Assembly (NCBI RefSeq): GCF_019649055.1
Contig: NW_026570388.1
Coordinates: 124,001 to 188,000 of the forward strand
Length of the DNA: 64,000 nucleotides
Direction of reading: 5' to 3'
Origin: Paramacrobiotus metropolitanus
Lineage: Eukaryota > Tardigrada > Eutardigrada > Parachela > Macrobiotidae
Below the pieces are notes generated by a model. The model did not search any database. It was not told where the DNA came from and saw only the letters and a program-made list of their open reading frames with translations. Shown here piece by piece: positions 11,718 through 22,572 of this stretch. A program made the translations under genes and the position numbers. Position 1 is the first letter of the stretch. Each line of letters opens with the position of its first letter.

Positions 11718-14700
11718 TTATTCCTTATGCCCAGACGGCAAAGTATGATAGTCACCTACAATCCGACGCTTGTCGTAAACGAGACGCAAGCGCTTAGACA
11801 ATTCAGTAATTCGAATTTCTAATTCTTTTTTATCTTTTTTAAAAGTAAAAGGATAGTGCACCTCCAGGTGCTCGTTAGGAGCGTGTAGAAGTTTGCAGAA
11901 ATTTTCAAAATTTAAATCCTTCTTTGACCGTCCGTTCAAAGAGAATCCTTTTACTTTAACGACTTGCTTTTCGTCATTCGTAATATAGGAATAACATTTT
12001 GGTCCCAAACAAACAATTTCTTTGATAAACTGGCCAGGTTTCATTTCACTGGATAGTTGTCCTAAACAGCTGCCAGTGGGAAGCATGGGCTTTCCTTGGC
12101 GTGCTGTATAAATGATAAAATCTGAAAAAAGCTTTGTTTACTAATGAAACACAGATATAATAGATTATGTACCGGTATCGAAATAAATCAGTTCTTCCTG
12201 CACCGCAGTCATAGCCTCCAGCAGTTGTAGTCGCGCCCAAGCGGTGGTAAAGGCAGCCAAAACGACATTTGTTTTCTTATTTGTGGTTAGGTATTCTTGC
12301 TTAACAGAGTAAGTTAGCTGGAGAACATCTTCGGAAAATAAATCGATGGTTTTCACCTAGAATAATCAAAATGTAAACAAAATTTCGTACCACTAGAACA
12401 ATTTTAACCTCGTATTTTCCAGAGAGAAGATAATGATGGAATTCCGTAATATCCTTAACGAAAGCGGTACTAGTCCGCTCGTCCTGCATGCCGAGGCGTC
12501 CCCAAAAACTGCGGAAATATTCTGTTTGCGTAGGAAAAAATTTAAAAACAACATGACCAGACCTATTTAGACAAAGTTTGGCAAAGGTACGCATGCCCGG
12601 ATTCTTTTCGATTTTATCCATTTCCAGCCAAATGCCTTCTTTTTCAGCAAAATCCCGGATGTACTGCTGCTTCTCTTCCGGTGTTTTAACAGGAGCCGGG
12701 GAAGCCACTGGCTTCAGTTTTTAACTTTAAAAAAACATCTATGTAATCGGCAAAAAAGCCTTTCCTGGCTTTCCTGGTAGTCTTATTCACGCTTATTCCT
12801 GGTATACTTATTCACGCTGAAACGGAGGTACTGTTTTTGTTGCATGTTTGGGCATAAAAATATAATACCTTGGATACAAACTAATAAAGTCCACGTATCT
12901 GCAACAATAAGAGTGAGGTTAGAACCATTTTTTTTTTGAACTGAATATTTTCTTTACTCGATTGTGTCCGTATCCACCACTTTTTGGTACAGAATTGTTG
13001 CGTTCGTCCGTCCTAAATAAAATCCGTTGTATGCAAGCAGTTTAACAAATTTTTCTCGCACACCTCCATAAAATGCATGCCGAGGATTCAGCGGCTCCTT
13101 AAAGGGGACAGCTGAGACAAACTCTGCGAAAAGCAGGTCTTCTCGTAGCCGCTGGTCGAACTCATGTTCCCAGCAGGTCACGACCGTAAGACCCATCCGT
13201 TCCAAAGCGGCTACGCGTCGCGCAGTCTGCTGATATAGTGCGTCCATAGTGATGCCGATCAAAGGGTGCTGGGAGTCGGGAACGGTGTGTATCTTGCAGC
13301 CTGTGCAACAGCAAAAGAAATGCGGAGTAATCGGGAATTACGAAAAAACAACTTACCGTGCCAGAAGCATTCAAAAAATTCGTATGCCGTATGTGTCACA
13401 GCGCAGTAGGCATCCAAATAGAAGCGGCCCCACTTGTATTCCCTCTCCAACTCAATGGCATTGTCTTCTTCAATGGAAGCTAGCCATTGGAGAGCCTTCT
13501 TGGTTTGCCTCTTGGCGGGCTGATACCCTTGCGGTGGGATAAGAGTTATCAAGTTTTCGGGGAGTAACCGGCACCGCCAAAAGAAGCTACACATCCCCGC
13601 AATGGTTAGAGCCGAGGAAAATGGACACAGACCATCAGTTATTTCTCCGAATAAAGCACGGAGCTGCTGGCAGCACAGGCGTAGAACTTGTACGTCTTGT
13701 ACACAGTAAGCGATAAATTCCTCATTAAAATTGAACTGATTTTTCTTTTTGCGTCGGTCTTTGCGGTAAAATTTCATGAAACTTTTTCGATCTTTCTTCA
13801 ACATTTCCGAGTATCCGTACAATTCGCGGTCGGGGAACGGTATGATCTCACCCCAGTTATCCTTTTGGTTCAGTTGATGAGGAAATTTTCCCCTTCTCTT
13901 GCGGCACGCCAAAAGAGCGAGCCCAAGCATCGAGGCTCATGGGAACATAGTTTAGCGAGTCTCGAAACCGGATTTTGAGGCGGGGAATGTCCATCTGCAA
14001 AAGTGGCATCCTTTGAACGTAGTTTTGGGGACCATACCGTTGCGCAGTAGATAATTGAGGATAAAATAGCCGTCAAAACTCCTGTAAAAGAGAGAGAGTT
14101 AAGACATGCCACGAATAATGTGCAGGAAGCTTACCGAAAATTGTGCGCAATGATGTAGTGGTTTTCGTGGCATTCGTCAAACAAAAACTCGCATAAATCG
14201 GCGGTGATATCCGTTGCACCTATCGCTTCCGGTTCTTCCGGAAATATCGTTGTATTGCCTTCGTCGTCTTGTACCACAGCGAGGTTGGGGATGAACCGAT
14301 TAGTTATAGAACAGTAGTAAGTTTCAAAGTCAAAGTACAGAAATTTTGCCTGGCGCTGCAGCTGCTTCTCCCGCTCGCTCACAACTTCCGGTTTCATGTA
14401 GCAGACATGGTTGAGCGGCAGTACGTGCAGCAGGCAGGTGCTGCAGTATATTTCACCGCACTGGTGAGGATTGTCGGGTTTTCGGTTAGCCAAAGAGACA
14501 AAGCGGTCACACTCTGAACAAATGAAAACCTTTTCGCAAATGCCCAGGCGCTTATGGGCTTCGAAACACGATGCTCCACTGAATGTGCGGTTGCATCCGT
14601 CGCATTTGCGGGGATCATCAAGGCAGGCAAAGCAGTCCTGACGCAAACAAAGTTGGCAAGTGGACTCACACCGATGCTGGTGCCGTTTCTCATAACCCTT

Positions 14701-15322
14701 ATTGCAAAAGAAGCACCAGTAACTTTTTGAATACCACGCTGGCAAGCTGGTGAGCACATCAAAATGCTCATTATGATGTAACAAGATTAGCGGCTTGAGC
14801 CCCGCCTCATAGCCGGAAGTGTAAACAATGCTATTGAGCTGTTCAACGCCGACCACAATGATAGTGTAACCAGGTAAAACGGCTGAAAATTCCGTCAGAT
14901 CGCTGATGGCGTAACGGCGTTCTGGAAGCCCAGCTTTTTGAATTAGTTTACGCGCGTGTTTTGCCTGAGCATCATTGTTGCCAGCCGTATGCCGCGCTTT
15001 GCGTAAGCGGTTATATAATGTGATTTTATCGTCAGCTAAAGCTTTGGCCACGCAGAGTGCACGTGCCATACAGAGCTGGTCATGATTACGGATATGCACC
15101 ACGCAACGCTTCCTTTCAATCTGTTTTCTTAATAATTTCGACATTTTTTCCGTTATCAAGCACATTCCCCCATTAGCCACTTCGGAATGTTGCAGCAATA
15201 TTTCAAAACTTTTATCTAAGCAAAAATTATCGGCACTCTGTAGACTCTGTAGACGGCGAATAAGAAGAGCCTCGCGGGGTGACGGTGATGAAATCTTCAA
15301 TGGGCGCTGGTTCAGGGTCCAT
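11718..15322 (-). CDS. PolB: Protein-primed family B DNA polymerase (Polinton type), spliced, internally deleted and frame-broken
   Basis: Replicates the linear viral genome in the protein-primed PolB family. The N-terminal exon (to 14131) has a cysteine/histidine-rich zinc-binding region and the ExoI motif DFETYY. ExoII (HN then FDGYF) spans an intron near 14115-14130; ExoIII is YCVQDV near 13705. Later come a WEHEFD block, the YGG/RTNA block split by an intron (13013-13063), motif A DFISLYP (12869-12898), a motif B region (NPG, AKLCLN, FWG) split by an intron (12509-12562), and motif C reading DTDF across an intron (12122-12172). The C-terminus has the usual YDKRRIVGDY. Two compensating single-base breaks lie near 14008 and 13889. 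About 120 residues normally present between motifs A and B have no room between 12869 and 12708. Start uncertain: ATG at 15322 is out of frame with the main exon. Confidence 0.88.
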
Positions 15323-15991
15323 GGCAGCGCTGCATACGGAGATAGCTGCAGGCTAACGGCAAATGCTCAAAGCGAACTTGCATCAGAAACGGTAGAGAAT
15401 GGTCGACTGCAAAGCGAACCCAACCACTGGGATCCAGTTGTGTGGTGCTGTGTGTCTTAAATTCCATGATTGGCTGGTTGGTGGAGCGATCGCGGTATGC
15501 ACGAATCCAGATTTCTGCGGCCATCTGGACCCACCCTCTTTCTTCAAAGCCGCGAATATTCAAGCGGCTCTTGCTGTTGTACAAGGTACTCGGATAAATT
15601 CCACCGTAAGCCTGCAGGCGGTCAATGCACTGGGCAAGCGTCTCCAGATCGGTGACGAAAAACCCTTCACGGTTGGTGCCGCGCGTATTGGTCAGAGCGA
15701 CGCTGTTGACTGGACCGTTGGTGTAGAAAGCAATAACCGCCTGCCGGTCCCGTTTGTACGCAAATTCTTGTCCGTTAAACGGATACAGCATGCCGTACGA
15801 GAGGTTCAGTTTCGCGCAGTCATTAGTGAAGATGTAACCCCTTACTGCCAAATCGTATTTCAGATTGGTGCGGTGCATAGCGGAAGCTATAATTAAAGAA
15901 AATTTATTAAGATCTTCGCAGCATTCGAGAAGCCAGTACCTGTTTGCATGACATCAAACAAATCAAACGCTTGATTACGAGGAGCAGCCAT
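15312..15991 (-). CDS. Hypothetical viral protein upstream of PolB, two exons
   Basis: A short first exon (15991-15940, starting MAAPRNQAFD) joins in frame to the exon 15886-15312 through a GTACTGG donor and a TTATAG acceptor, an intron of 53 bases. The roughly 205-residue product has alternating strand-like segments and no recognised motif, signal peptide or membrane helix. It sits three bases from the IAP stop and overlaps the ATG at 15322 before PolB by 11 bases, so it belongs to the viral block. It could be an accessory or replication-associated protein; I cannot assign a function. Confidence 0.6.
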
Positions 15992-15993
15992 AG

Positions 15994-17371
15994 TTAAACA
16001 AAAAACACATTCAAACGATCCTTAATGGGGCGACGACAAACGGGGCAATTATCACGCAGAGACAGTGAACATTCGTGACAAGTAGCAAAATGCTGACAGG
16101 GCTGGAAAACAACTACTCGTAGACGATTCTTGCACACCGTACAGCCGACCATGTTTTGTAGGGTAGTCACTTCTTCCGGTAGGCGGGCTGATTGGGCGTC
16201 CGTCAAGCGGACCGCTTTGGCGCCTTCATACATCTGCCATTCATTGACTGCGGTTTCCAATTGTTCCCGGTAGACAATCTTAGTGGTATTGTTGCGTAAG
16301 ACCGTTTTCACCAAAGACTTTGTGACGCCGTTTGCCGCCGCACTCGTGGCACGTTCTCCGCCAACGATCCACTGAGTGAGCGTGCGTGAACCTTGAGAAA
16401 ACGGAAAACACACGGTTAGTCAAGCGGCAAACCGATTGTTTTTCCATGTTCTCACCCGCTAAACCGCCACCGGCAGCCATTGCTTTGCCGCTGCTTTTCC
16501 GCATCAGTACGTTGTGAACAAAGCGCTGGCCGAAAGTGTTCAGAACAAAGGGACAATCGGGTTGCCGTTGAATGTGCTGAATCAATGGGCTGTGCAGTTC
16601 CTTTTCGCTCCACGACATCTCCAGGCCGCAGCAGAAGCACTGCACCATCCATACACGTTGACTGGCCAGTGGCGGCGAAGCTCCTGCAAAGACAACAGGC
16701 ACGCACCACTAAGACAGGGGACCGCGGCGCGCGCAGCGCGCCGGTCCCCTGCCTTAGTGGGTTGGGGGGTTTATGCAGTGTGGCTTGTGGAGGTCACTAG
16801 GGGCCCCCGCCGTTGCTTCCCAAGTTACTGACTTACCCAGTGGATGAAGGCCAATGTTTACGAAACCGGCATCCGCTAAAACTAGCGAATAAATTTCCAA
16901 CTTTTTCGGCCATCGGCTCAAAAAGCTTTCCACCCGCGACTGTAAAGTGCTGTATTCTTTCTGGAAATGGCGAGGATCGGTGGGGAAAAACTCCAGCTGG
17001 TCCAGAAAGCCTTTATCCGTTGATAAACCAGTAAGGTTATGCATGCGATTATATAGGCACGCTTTGTGTCCGGTGGCTAACGCAACGTGATCCAGTGTCT
17101 CTGGGTTGTCACAGCAGGCTACCATGCGGTCGCACTGGAAACACAGGATGGTGTGGTCGATTCCGCTGCAGTAAAAGTTGTTCATGGCCATCCAACGGCG
17201 CAGGGGAATGTTGACAGAGCATCCCCGAAAAGTAGCTTCCCGGTTCGCTACGGTATTAGGATAACGGGAATCCACGCTCTTGATTGACGCCTCCTTCTCA
17301 TCGGCGCATTGATAATATTCCATCATGTTGTCTTCCGCCAGTAAGACAAAGCTACTTTCTTCGGAGGCCAT
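15994..17371 (-). CDS. Inhibitor-of-apoptosis protein: BIR, BIR, RING; three exons
   Basis: Exons 17371-16837, 16683-16456 and 16391-15994 join in frame. BIR1 (residues about 42-112) has REATFRG, a CFQC pair and a later His and Cys. BIR2 straddles the first intron: its N-terminal half (SRVESFLSRWP, ADAGF) is in exon 1 and its zinc ligands CFCC...H...C in exon 2. The C-terminal RING is C3HC4 (CTVC, CQHFATCHEC, CPVC). BIR domains bind caspases or IAP antagonists and the RING is an E3 ubiquitin ligase, so the likely role is blocking host cell death during infection. IAPs occur in baculoviruses and some other insect viruses. It is uninterrupted by frame breaks. Intron 1 is unusually long (153 bases) because it holds a palindrome. 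Confidence 0.85.
16706..16760. repeat. GC-rich 25-bp palindrome inside IAP intron 1
   Basis: Arms CCACTAAGACAGGGGACCG (16706 on) and CGGTCCCCTGCCTTAGTGG (ending 16760) pair almost perfectly, with a loop of about three bases. It lies wholly between the GTAAGT donor (16836) and the TTTGCAG acceptor (16684). Could be a small inserted element, a cruciform, or an intronic hairpin RNA. Confidence 0.85.
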
Positions 17372-17635
17372 TACGGCGTTTATGGTAAGACAATACGTGT
17401 TGTTTTTTCAAATTATTTATAGGATCCGCGTCGCTTCACTGACGCTGAAATTTGCATTGAATAGCGTTCTTTGGTGGCGGCGGCGGCGACGGCGGCTGCG
17501 GCACACTTCTTCTGTGATTGGCACGTTTTCTGTATAAATTTACATAAACCGTGTTGCATCACAGCAGAATTGCGCGCTAATTGGATGACAGCAGCAGCCG
17601 ACACAGGCACCGCCTACCAGGGCCGTATAAAAGGT

Positions 17636-17643
17636 AGTGCTGA
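17636..17643 (+). promoter_or_regulatory. TATA box of the PC4-like gene
   Basis: TATAAAAG, 61 bases before the ATG at 17704, in the 330-base divergent space between this gene and the minus-strand IAP gene. Confidence 0.6.
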
Positions 17644-17703
17644 ACGCCGTTGTTTGTTTCACTTGCTACTTTTTTTAGTGGATGTTTTGGTTTGCGCTAG
17701 AAA

Positions 17704-18861
17704 ATGTCTCGCAACTGGACTCCTAATCCCAAGTTTGCCAACTTTCGTCGTGGAAAGAGGCCTTCATGTTCGGTGAATGGCCTGTGTGTAAGATTGCTGG
17801 TCAAAAGTTTTTGGCTGTCTGCCTGGATGCCGAAACGCGCCATGAGCTAGAATTCGTCTTGGGAGAATTTGACGAGAAAAAGCCAGGGGAGTGGACGCGC
17901 AGTGGCAAGTCCATCAAGCTGTCCAACGCCCAGTTTACGCGTCTGGCCGGCCTGATCTACAACGGGTATGTGGACTATGTGCGGGATTCGCGTAACAAGG
18001 ACGCCCTGAATCGTTTGAGTCCGCTGCACCAGCTCGGAGAAGATGTCTTTTTTGTGGAGTGAATACAACGAAGCCCCGTGCGCCAATGTTCGTAAGTTCA
18101 ACAAGCTGACTAATGGTGACTACTATCCTGACCCGCAGGGTGTCACCATGGCGATGACGACATACGAAGCCTTTCGTACGCTGTTGAAGAATGGCGATTT
18201 GTTGGAGCTGGTCAAGACCGTCTGGGAAACGAAGCGCAACAAGGACCTGGATCAGGTTTTGCCTCTGGTCACTGCCAACATGCTGGAACTGGAAACCACC
18301 CTGCCATTCATCCTGTGGCACATGTTTACCAACAGCGAACAGCAAAAGTGCCCCCGTTGCGCCCAACTGCGCCTCTTGTGCCGTGAACCGGTCCATCGTG
18401 AAGGTTCCCACACATGCCAGTACGGCGAGAAGACGTTGAGTTTGACCGAAGAAACGAAAAGCCAAATTGTTCGTGACTTGGAATTTGAGAAGAAACTGCA
18501 AGGTATGTTGCTGTTGTTGAAGCCGTTTGGTGAAGCGACCAGCTTCTTAGATTGCATGCGCTTTGATGTGGCCAATTACTTGGAAAAATCGGCACCGCGT
18601 CTCTGGGAAGCAGCCATTGAATTTGGTAAGAAGGACCTGGCGGGACCGAAATTGGTTGTGGACACTCCGGCTCCGGTCGTGCCGCAAAACGCATTTGTGG
18701 GGGAGCTGCCAAAATGGGCTCGCGAACCACCGAAGGAAGTCACCATCAAGAAACGCAAGAAGGAAGTGCCGGCGCCAACACCAGCAACGGCTGAGACCGC
18801 AGAGTCTCCATCGGCTTCGGATGCCGGCTCCGACGATGCTAATTTTCCCTTCTTTTGGTAA
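17704..18861 (+). CDS. Two-part PC4-like protein (single-strand DNA binding / transcription coactivator), frame-broken
   Basis: Three frames contribute. ATG 17704 opens MSRNWTPNPKF; the frame changes near 17754 (AAA run) into 17766-18062; it changes again near 18050 (T6 run) into 18043-18861. The second part contains GKSIKLSNAQFTRL, and the third NVRKFNKLTNGDYYP with QGVTM; both fit the beta-sheet and 'K.I.L....F..L' pattern of PC4/p15 domains. The third part continues with a CPRC...C zinc-like motif, a helical region and a Pro/Ala/Lys/Glu-rich tail ending FPFFW. PC4 proteins bind single-stranded DNA and stimulate transcription, so a role in viral replication or late transcription is likely. 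Family match is by eye. Alternatively, two overlapping genes. Confidence 0.55.
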
Positions 18862-19013
18862 GACATCACTTTCTTTATTCGTGCAAGGCACCAACAAAGT
18901 TTGTGTTTGTCTTACAGATTCCGCCTTCCTGGGTCCTTATAATTCCGCTATTCTTGGTGAGTTTATTTTCTTTGCTAACTTTTACTGGACAAAATCTGAC
19001 AAACGTTTTCTTT
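18862..19013. other. Convergent gap between PC4-like gene and protease
   Basis: Contains GTAAGAC, CTTACAG and GGTGAGTT motifs that could splice the 3' end of the PC4-like transcript, but no coding sequence follows. Confidence 0.4.
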
Positions 19014-19526
19014 TTATAGCATTTTTATTGCTCTTTGGACCAACATGTCGGTATCGTGGATGCTTGTGCTTATTTTAAAATAATGATTAACGTATTGGCA
19101 GACCATAATGTCGTTGGCTTCTGTGTTATTAGTAAATAATTGCATAATTTGGCTAAATGATTCACCATTTGCTCGCCTTAGTATAAAAAAAAGAACCATT
19201 TGTCCGCATGTTGCTGATAAAAATGATTGTAACTGCAATGGTTGCTGAAGAATATTAATATTGGAACAAAACTTGCGAATATTCTCGTGATAAGATGCTA
19301 ACTTTGATCCAAAAGAATCAAACACTTCTAAAACATCAGAGTTTTCTTGATAAAACCCAATCCAGTGGGTTCCCGGTAGCGATTTCCCATCAGTATTGCA
19401 CACATAGGAAGCCGGCAGGTCCGATGCCGTTCTTTCGGGCAAAGTATCCGCGGCAAAAACACCTTTGAAGCCCTGGGCAGTAATCCAGTTGCTGCTGAGA
19501 GCACTCCGCAGTTCGGATGTGTTCAT
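19014..19526 (-). CDS. Adenain-like cysteine protease
   Basis: Maturation protease of the virion (adenovirus protease / Ulp1-like fold). Visible: THWIGFY with the catalytic His, FDSFG with the acidic residue, and SATCGQMV with the catalytic Cys, in the correct order and spacing. About 171 residues from the chosen ATG at 19526 (MNTSELRSAL), near the length of this family. A TTTTTGTCCCAG acceptor just upstream (about 19540) suggests a spliced 5' leader. It directly follows the capsid gene (50 bases apart), as in many Polintons. The frame is intact. Confidence 0.88.
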   Translation of the reverse strand: MNTSELRSALSSNWITAQGFKGVFAADTLPERTASDLPASYVCNTDGKSLPGTHWIGFYQENSDVLEVFDSFGSKLASYHENIRKFCSNINILQQPLQLQSFLSATCGQMVLFFILRRANGESFSQIMQLFTNNTEANDIMVCQYVNHYFKISTSIHDTDMLVQRAIKML

Positions 19527-19575
19527 GATGTAAAATCTGGGACAAAAACAAAAGTGCATGACACGTTGTCATTTT

Positions 19576-21105
19576 TCACAGTTGCTCAATCTTACCGGCA
19601 ATTAAATTGCGATGCTGGTTAAATTCCACCAAATTATCCATTACCAGCATAGTGCACATCATCACCGTATCAGATAGTGGCTTGGCAAAAGCCACACGAA
19701 CGGCCAAGTTTCCTTGCCGTATCAGCGTCATTGCGCCCTTAATAAACACAGAATCTTTAACTAACGCTTTGGAAACAGTACGTTTTCATGCTTACTCTTC
19801 CAGTGTGTTCAGGGGTAAGGTCAAAGCCAAATATGGTAAAACCTTGCTGATATCCGATGCGACTGAATGGCATATGACCATAGCTACTGTTTTTTCTTCC
19901 TAGTGTGTCCATTAGTCCATTGTAGCATTCTAGCGAGCGTCCATTAACAAAGTCCGGTTGATACGGTTTTGCTGGATAGCTCTGTCCGTCCACTTCCACG
20001 GCAATAGCCGTGATTGAGAAATTTTCGAAATTGAAGGGATTCTTATCTTGCGATCCATGAAAAGAAGCGTTAGAAACAAAGCCAATAAACATAACTTTGG
20101 GAATCTGCAACACCCATTTGTCTTATACGAAATTACCGACTTTGTTTTAATTGTACTCACTTGTCCGATATGGAGGTTGGCCACAACCGTAGACTGAGTG
20201 CTTTTTGTTATATCGTGCACCCGCATCAGTGTTCGTTCAATGTGATATTTGGCCGTTTTTGTTCCCAACATTTGTGTAATGGCTGTGAGATAGTCCGGAG
20301 TAGGTATATAGCGTTTCAAGTATAAGCACGGATTTCGTAGAAACGTCCGATACTCGTATTCCGGCGTTCCTTGGGTTGCAGTGGTCTTATCGCCGGTAGG
20401 AGCAGCATAGGTTTGCAAATGAAATTCAGGTTTACTCATGATAAATTTGATTCCCATGCTTACGCCCGGCAAAAGAGGTTTGTCTTGCATCGTTATATCG
20501 GTAAACAGCCGTCCAGATAGTTCAACCCACCCGTTATTGGTAAACAGGTCTTTTCTTCGCTGCGCGCCATTGTTGTTCACCGGTGAGTTGAGATATCCAG
20601 ACGTGTCCAAATAAAAGCCTCCAGTGGTTAGATTAGTATTCATTGTTTCCGTTGTACAACCCAACAACGTCTCCAGATATGCGCGGTAGGCATAGTGAGT
20701 AGTGCAGTCAGAAATTAGACGGTTTCCTATGGTGACCTGTACGCTTTGAAATAAAGAGTGTACCAAATTGTTGACAGGCACCACTCGGTCAGTCGCTTCA
20801 ATTAGCGTCCAACTCTTTTCGTCTTCCGCTGGTTTTTTTCGCTTAATGCACACTTGCAACTCGATGCTCATATCGCATAAGCTGATAAGACCAACGGCCG
20901 TCGGCGGGATGAAAAAGTTGATATCTCCGCTACCCATGTCTTCCGTGACCGCTGCCGTTGGCTGTATTCTCTCTTCCTCCGTTTTCCATCGGTCCGTGTA
21001 TGAAGCGGGCACCATAAACAAATGGTTCTCGGCCAGCATGGCCGGCTCGCTGTGCTCCAGAATAAACGCCATGGCAGCTGCTGATAATGATGTTGCAGCC
21101 GGCAC
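19576..21105 (-). CDS. MCP: Major capsid protein, double-jelly-roll (hexon-like), three exons
   Basis: Forms the main capsomer. Exon 1 (21105-20161) encodes the N-terminal jelly roll, including INFFIPPTAVG, and the middle region. An intron with GTGAGT donor and TTGCAG acceptor (20105-20160, 56 bases) leads to exon 2 (20104-19796) with SSYGHMPFSR and GFTIFGFDLTPE, a segment strongly conserved in Polinton capsids. A second intron (19738-19795, 58 bases) leads to the C-terminal exon ending HRNLIAGKIEQL at 19576. The total is about 470 residues, slightly short of the typical 500-650. ATG 21105 or 21072 could start it. No frame breaks. Confidence 0.88.
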
Positions 21106-21116
21106 GCCTTTAATGC

Positions 21117-21557
21117 TTAAAACGCATCAGGATAGCTGTACGGCGCTATGCGTCTCAATTTTTTTACAGAAACCTTACTACGCTGTAGTCCTCGTGGCTT
21201 TTTCTTACGCCGTCTGCCTTGTCCAGCCTGCTCTGGGGCAGATGTGTCCAAAACTTTGTCGAGTTTGGCAGCCACTGCTTTAGTTGCTTCGGCGACCGCG
21301 GTTTTTCCCGCTTCAGTCAAATGTGGTTGTGCTGCCGCTAACGCGGCACGAGCGTGAGGGGCTGCTGATCGAATAATGGGTGCTGCAAATCTTGCCACTT
21401 TGGAGAATATCGTACGCAAGAAAGCTGGCAGCATGAAACCAGCTCCGTTTTGCATAGCCGCTCCTCGATAGCGACCAAGCGGACCATGGCCAACCTGGTT
21501 CTGCTCCAACATATCCATAAACAGGCCCGGATCGGGGACGAACTCCTTTAGCTGCAT
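21117..21557 (-). CDS. Small basic virion core / membrane-active-like protein
   Basis: About 146 residues. The N-terminus has GRYRGAAMQNGAGFMLP, followed by an amphipathic region (FLRTIFSKVARFAAPIIR), an Ala-rich helix and a very basic tail (GRRRKKKPRGLQRSKVSVKK). This arrangement resembles adenovirus minor core proteins (pVI/pX-like) proposed for adintoviruses; the similarity is one of composition and position, not a proven homology. It lies four bases from the penton stop and twelve from the capsid ATG. Confidence 0.6.
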   Translation of the reverse strand: MQLKEFVPDPGLFMDMLEQNQVGHGPLGRYRGAAMQNGAGFMLPAFLRTIFSKVARFAAPIIRSAAPHARAALAAAQPHLTEAGKTAVAEATKAVAAKLDKVLDTSAPEQAGQGRRRKKKPRGLQRSKVSVKKLRRIAPYSYPDAF

Positions 21558-21561
21558 TTTC

Positions 21562-22572
21562 TCAGTAGTACCGCGCTGGCCGGAAGTGTAGTTTTACTAG
21601 GGTTTTACCGGTTTGAAATGGTTCGTTCTCACCAACTTCGTTGCAAACAGTTATATTGATGGACTGAATATGCGCTTGCAGCACCGGTACGTAGTGGATA
21701 TTATCAAAAGTTTCCGTGACCACTTCAAATGGCTTTCCTTTAATAGCTATCACACGCAATACTTGCGCCATGGAGTCCCCAAATAGCCGTAGTCGCAAAC
21801 GTCCGAATAGATGTACATCAGCTGCTTACCCAGCTGAAAATTTATTGGTTTAGGTGCATGGAATAGATAAGGAAACTTGTCCTCAACACTGTCGCCCGCT
21901 TCTGATGTAGTGGCTACTGCCTCAGAATGGATGACTGACCAAAAGGCAAACGCATGATCCTCTGAAAAGTTTGGAGATTTTTCTCCTTTAAGAGTGGGAT
22001 AAGCCAGCGTTTCGACAGGAGTAATAACGTTCCGCAAGAACCCCAGCATTGTTTTTAACAGTCCTGAACTCTCTGGAAATTCCAACCATACGCGTAGGTT
22101 TCGAAACGCCATTTTAATACGTCGCTCTTCGTGGTCCTTGACAAGCACGAATGCTGGCACCATGACCCTTGATTTGGTTTCCATCAGCGGGATCTGTTCG
22201 CGAATGATGGTCATTACATCGCCGTAATTATACTGTCCCGGGGGGTACTTTGATGGAAACGGTCTGAATTTCGGTTTCGGTGTCCAAAGCTCTTGCACCC
22301 GGTTCATTGTTGATGTTGACAAATTTGCTGACTAATTTTGCACCTTTCTGTTGGACAATATGGCATAGTAATTCTTGTTCTCTGGGGACATTGTAAATCG
22401 AATTCATGTAAACCACCTCCGCAATTCCAACCTCCCATTTTCCCGTAATACTGATGGCGCTTTTTAATCTGGTGGTCCATTCCGCAGCATTGTTATTGGG
22501 ATGCTGGGCCAGCGAAGAATCCGAAACAAGGGTAACATAAAAAAGGCTTATCCTGGGCTGCCATCGCTGCAC
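21562..22572 (-). CDS. Minor capsid protein, penton-like (PY), with two frame breaks
   Basis: Single-jelly-roll vertex protein. Three frames carry one product: 22572 to about 22240 (FYVTLVSDSS, WEVGIAEVVY), 22240 to about 21780 (MYIYSDV near its end), and 21780 to 21562 (VTETFDNIHYVPV, LVKLHF). These blocks and their order are those of Polinton penton proteins. The frame changes by one base at a C6G3 run (22237-22245) and by one at a GGGG run (21777-21780). The first 25 bases overlap the integrase end. The start is uncertain; an AG just upstream of the conserved FYVTL block could be a splice acceptor. Confidence 0.8.

Noticed and set aside
14131-14771. Cys-rich minus-strand frame 14394-14771 as a separate zinc protein
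   Set aside because: It is the out-of-phase shadow of the PolB zinc-binding region.
15300-15991. Fusion of the hypothetical gene to PolB through a 12-base intron at 15345-15360
   Set aside because: GT and AG occur, but 12 bases is too short for splicing; the two are better treated as overlapping genes with an unresolved PolB start.
16480-16831. Two plus-strand frames of about 105 codons opposite the IAP gene
   Set aside because: They are antisense shadows of BIR2 and the palindrome-bearing intron and show no domain.
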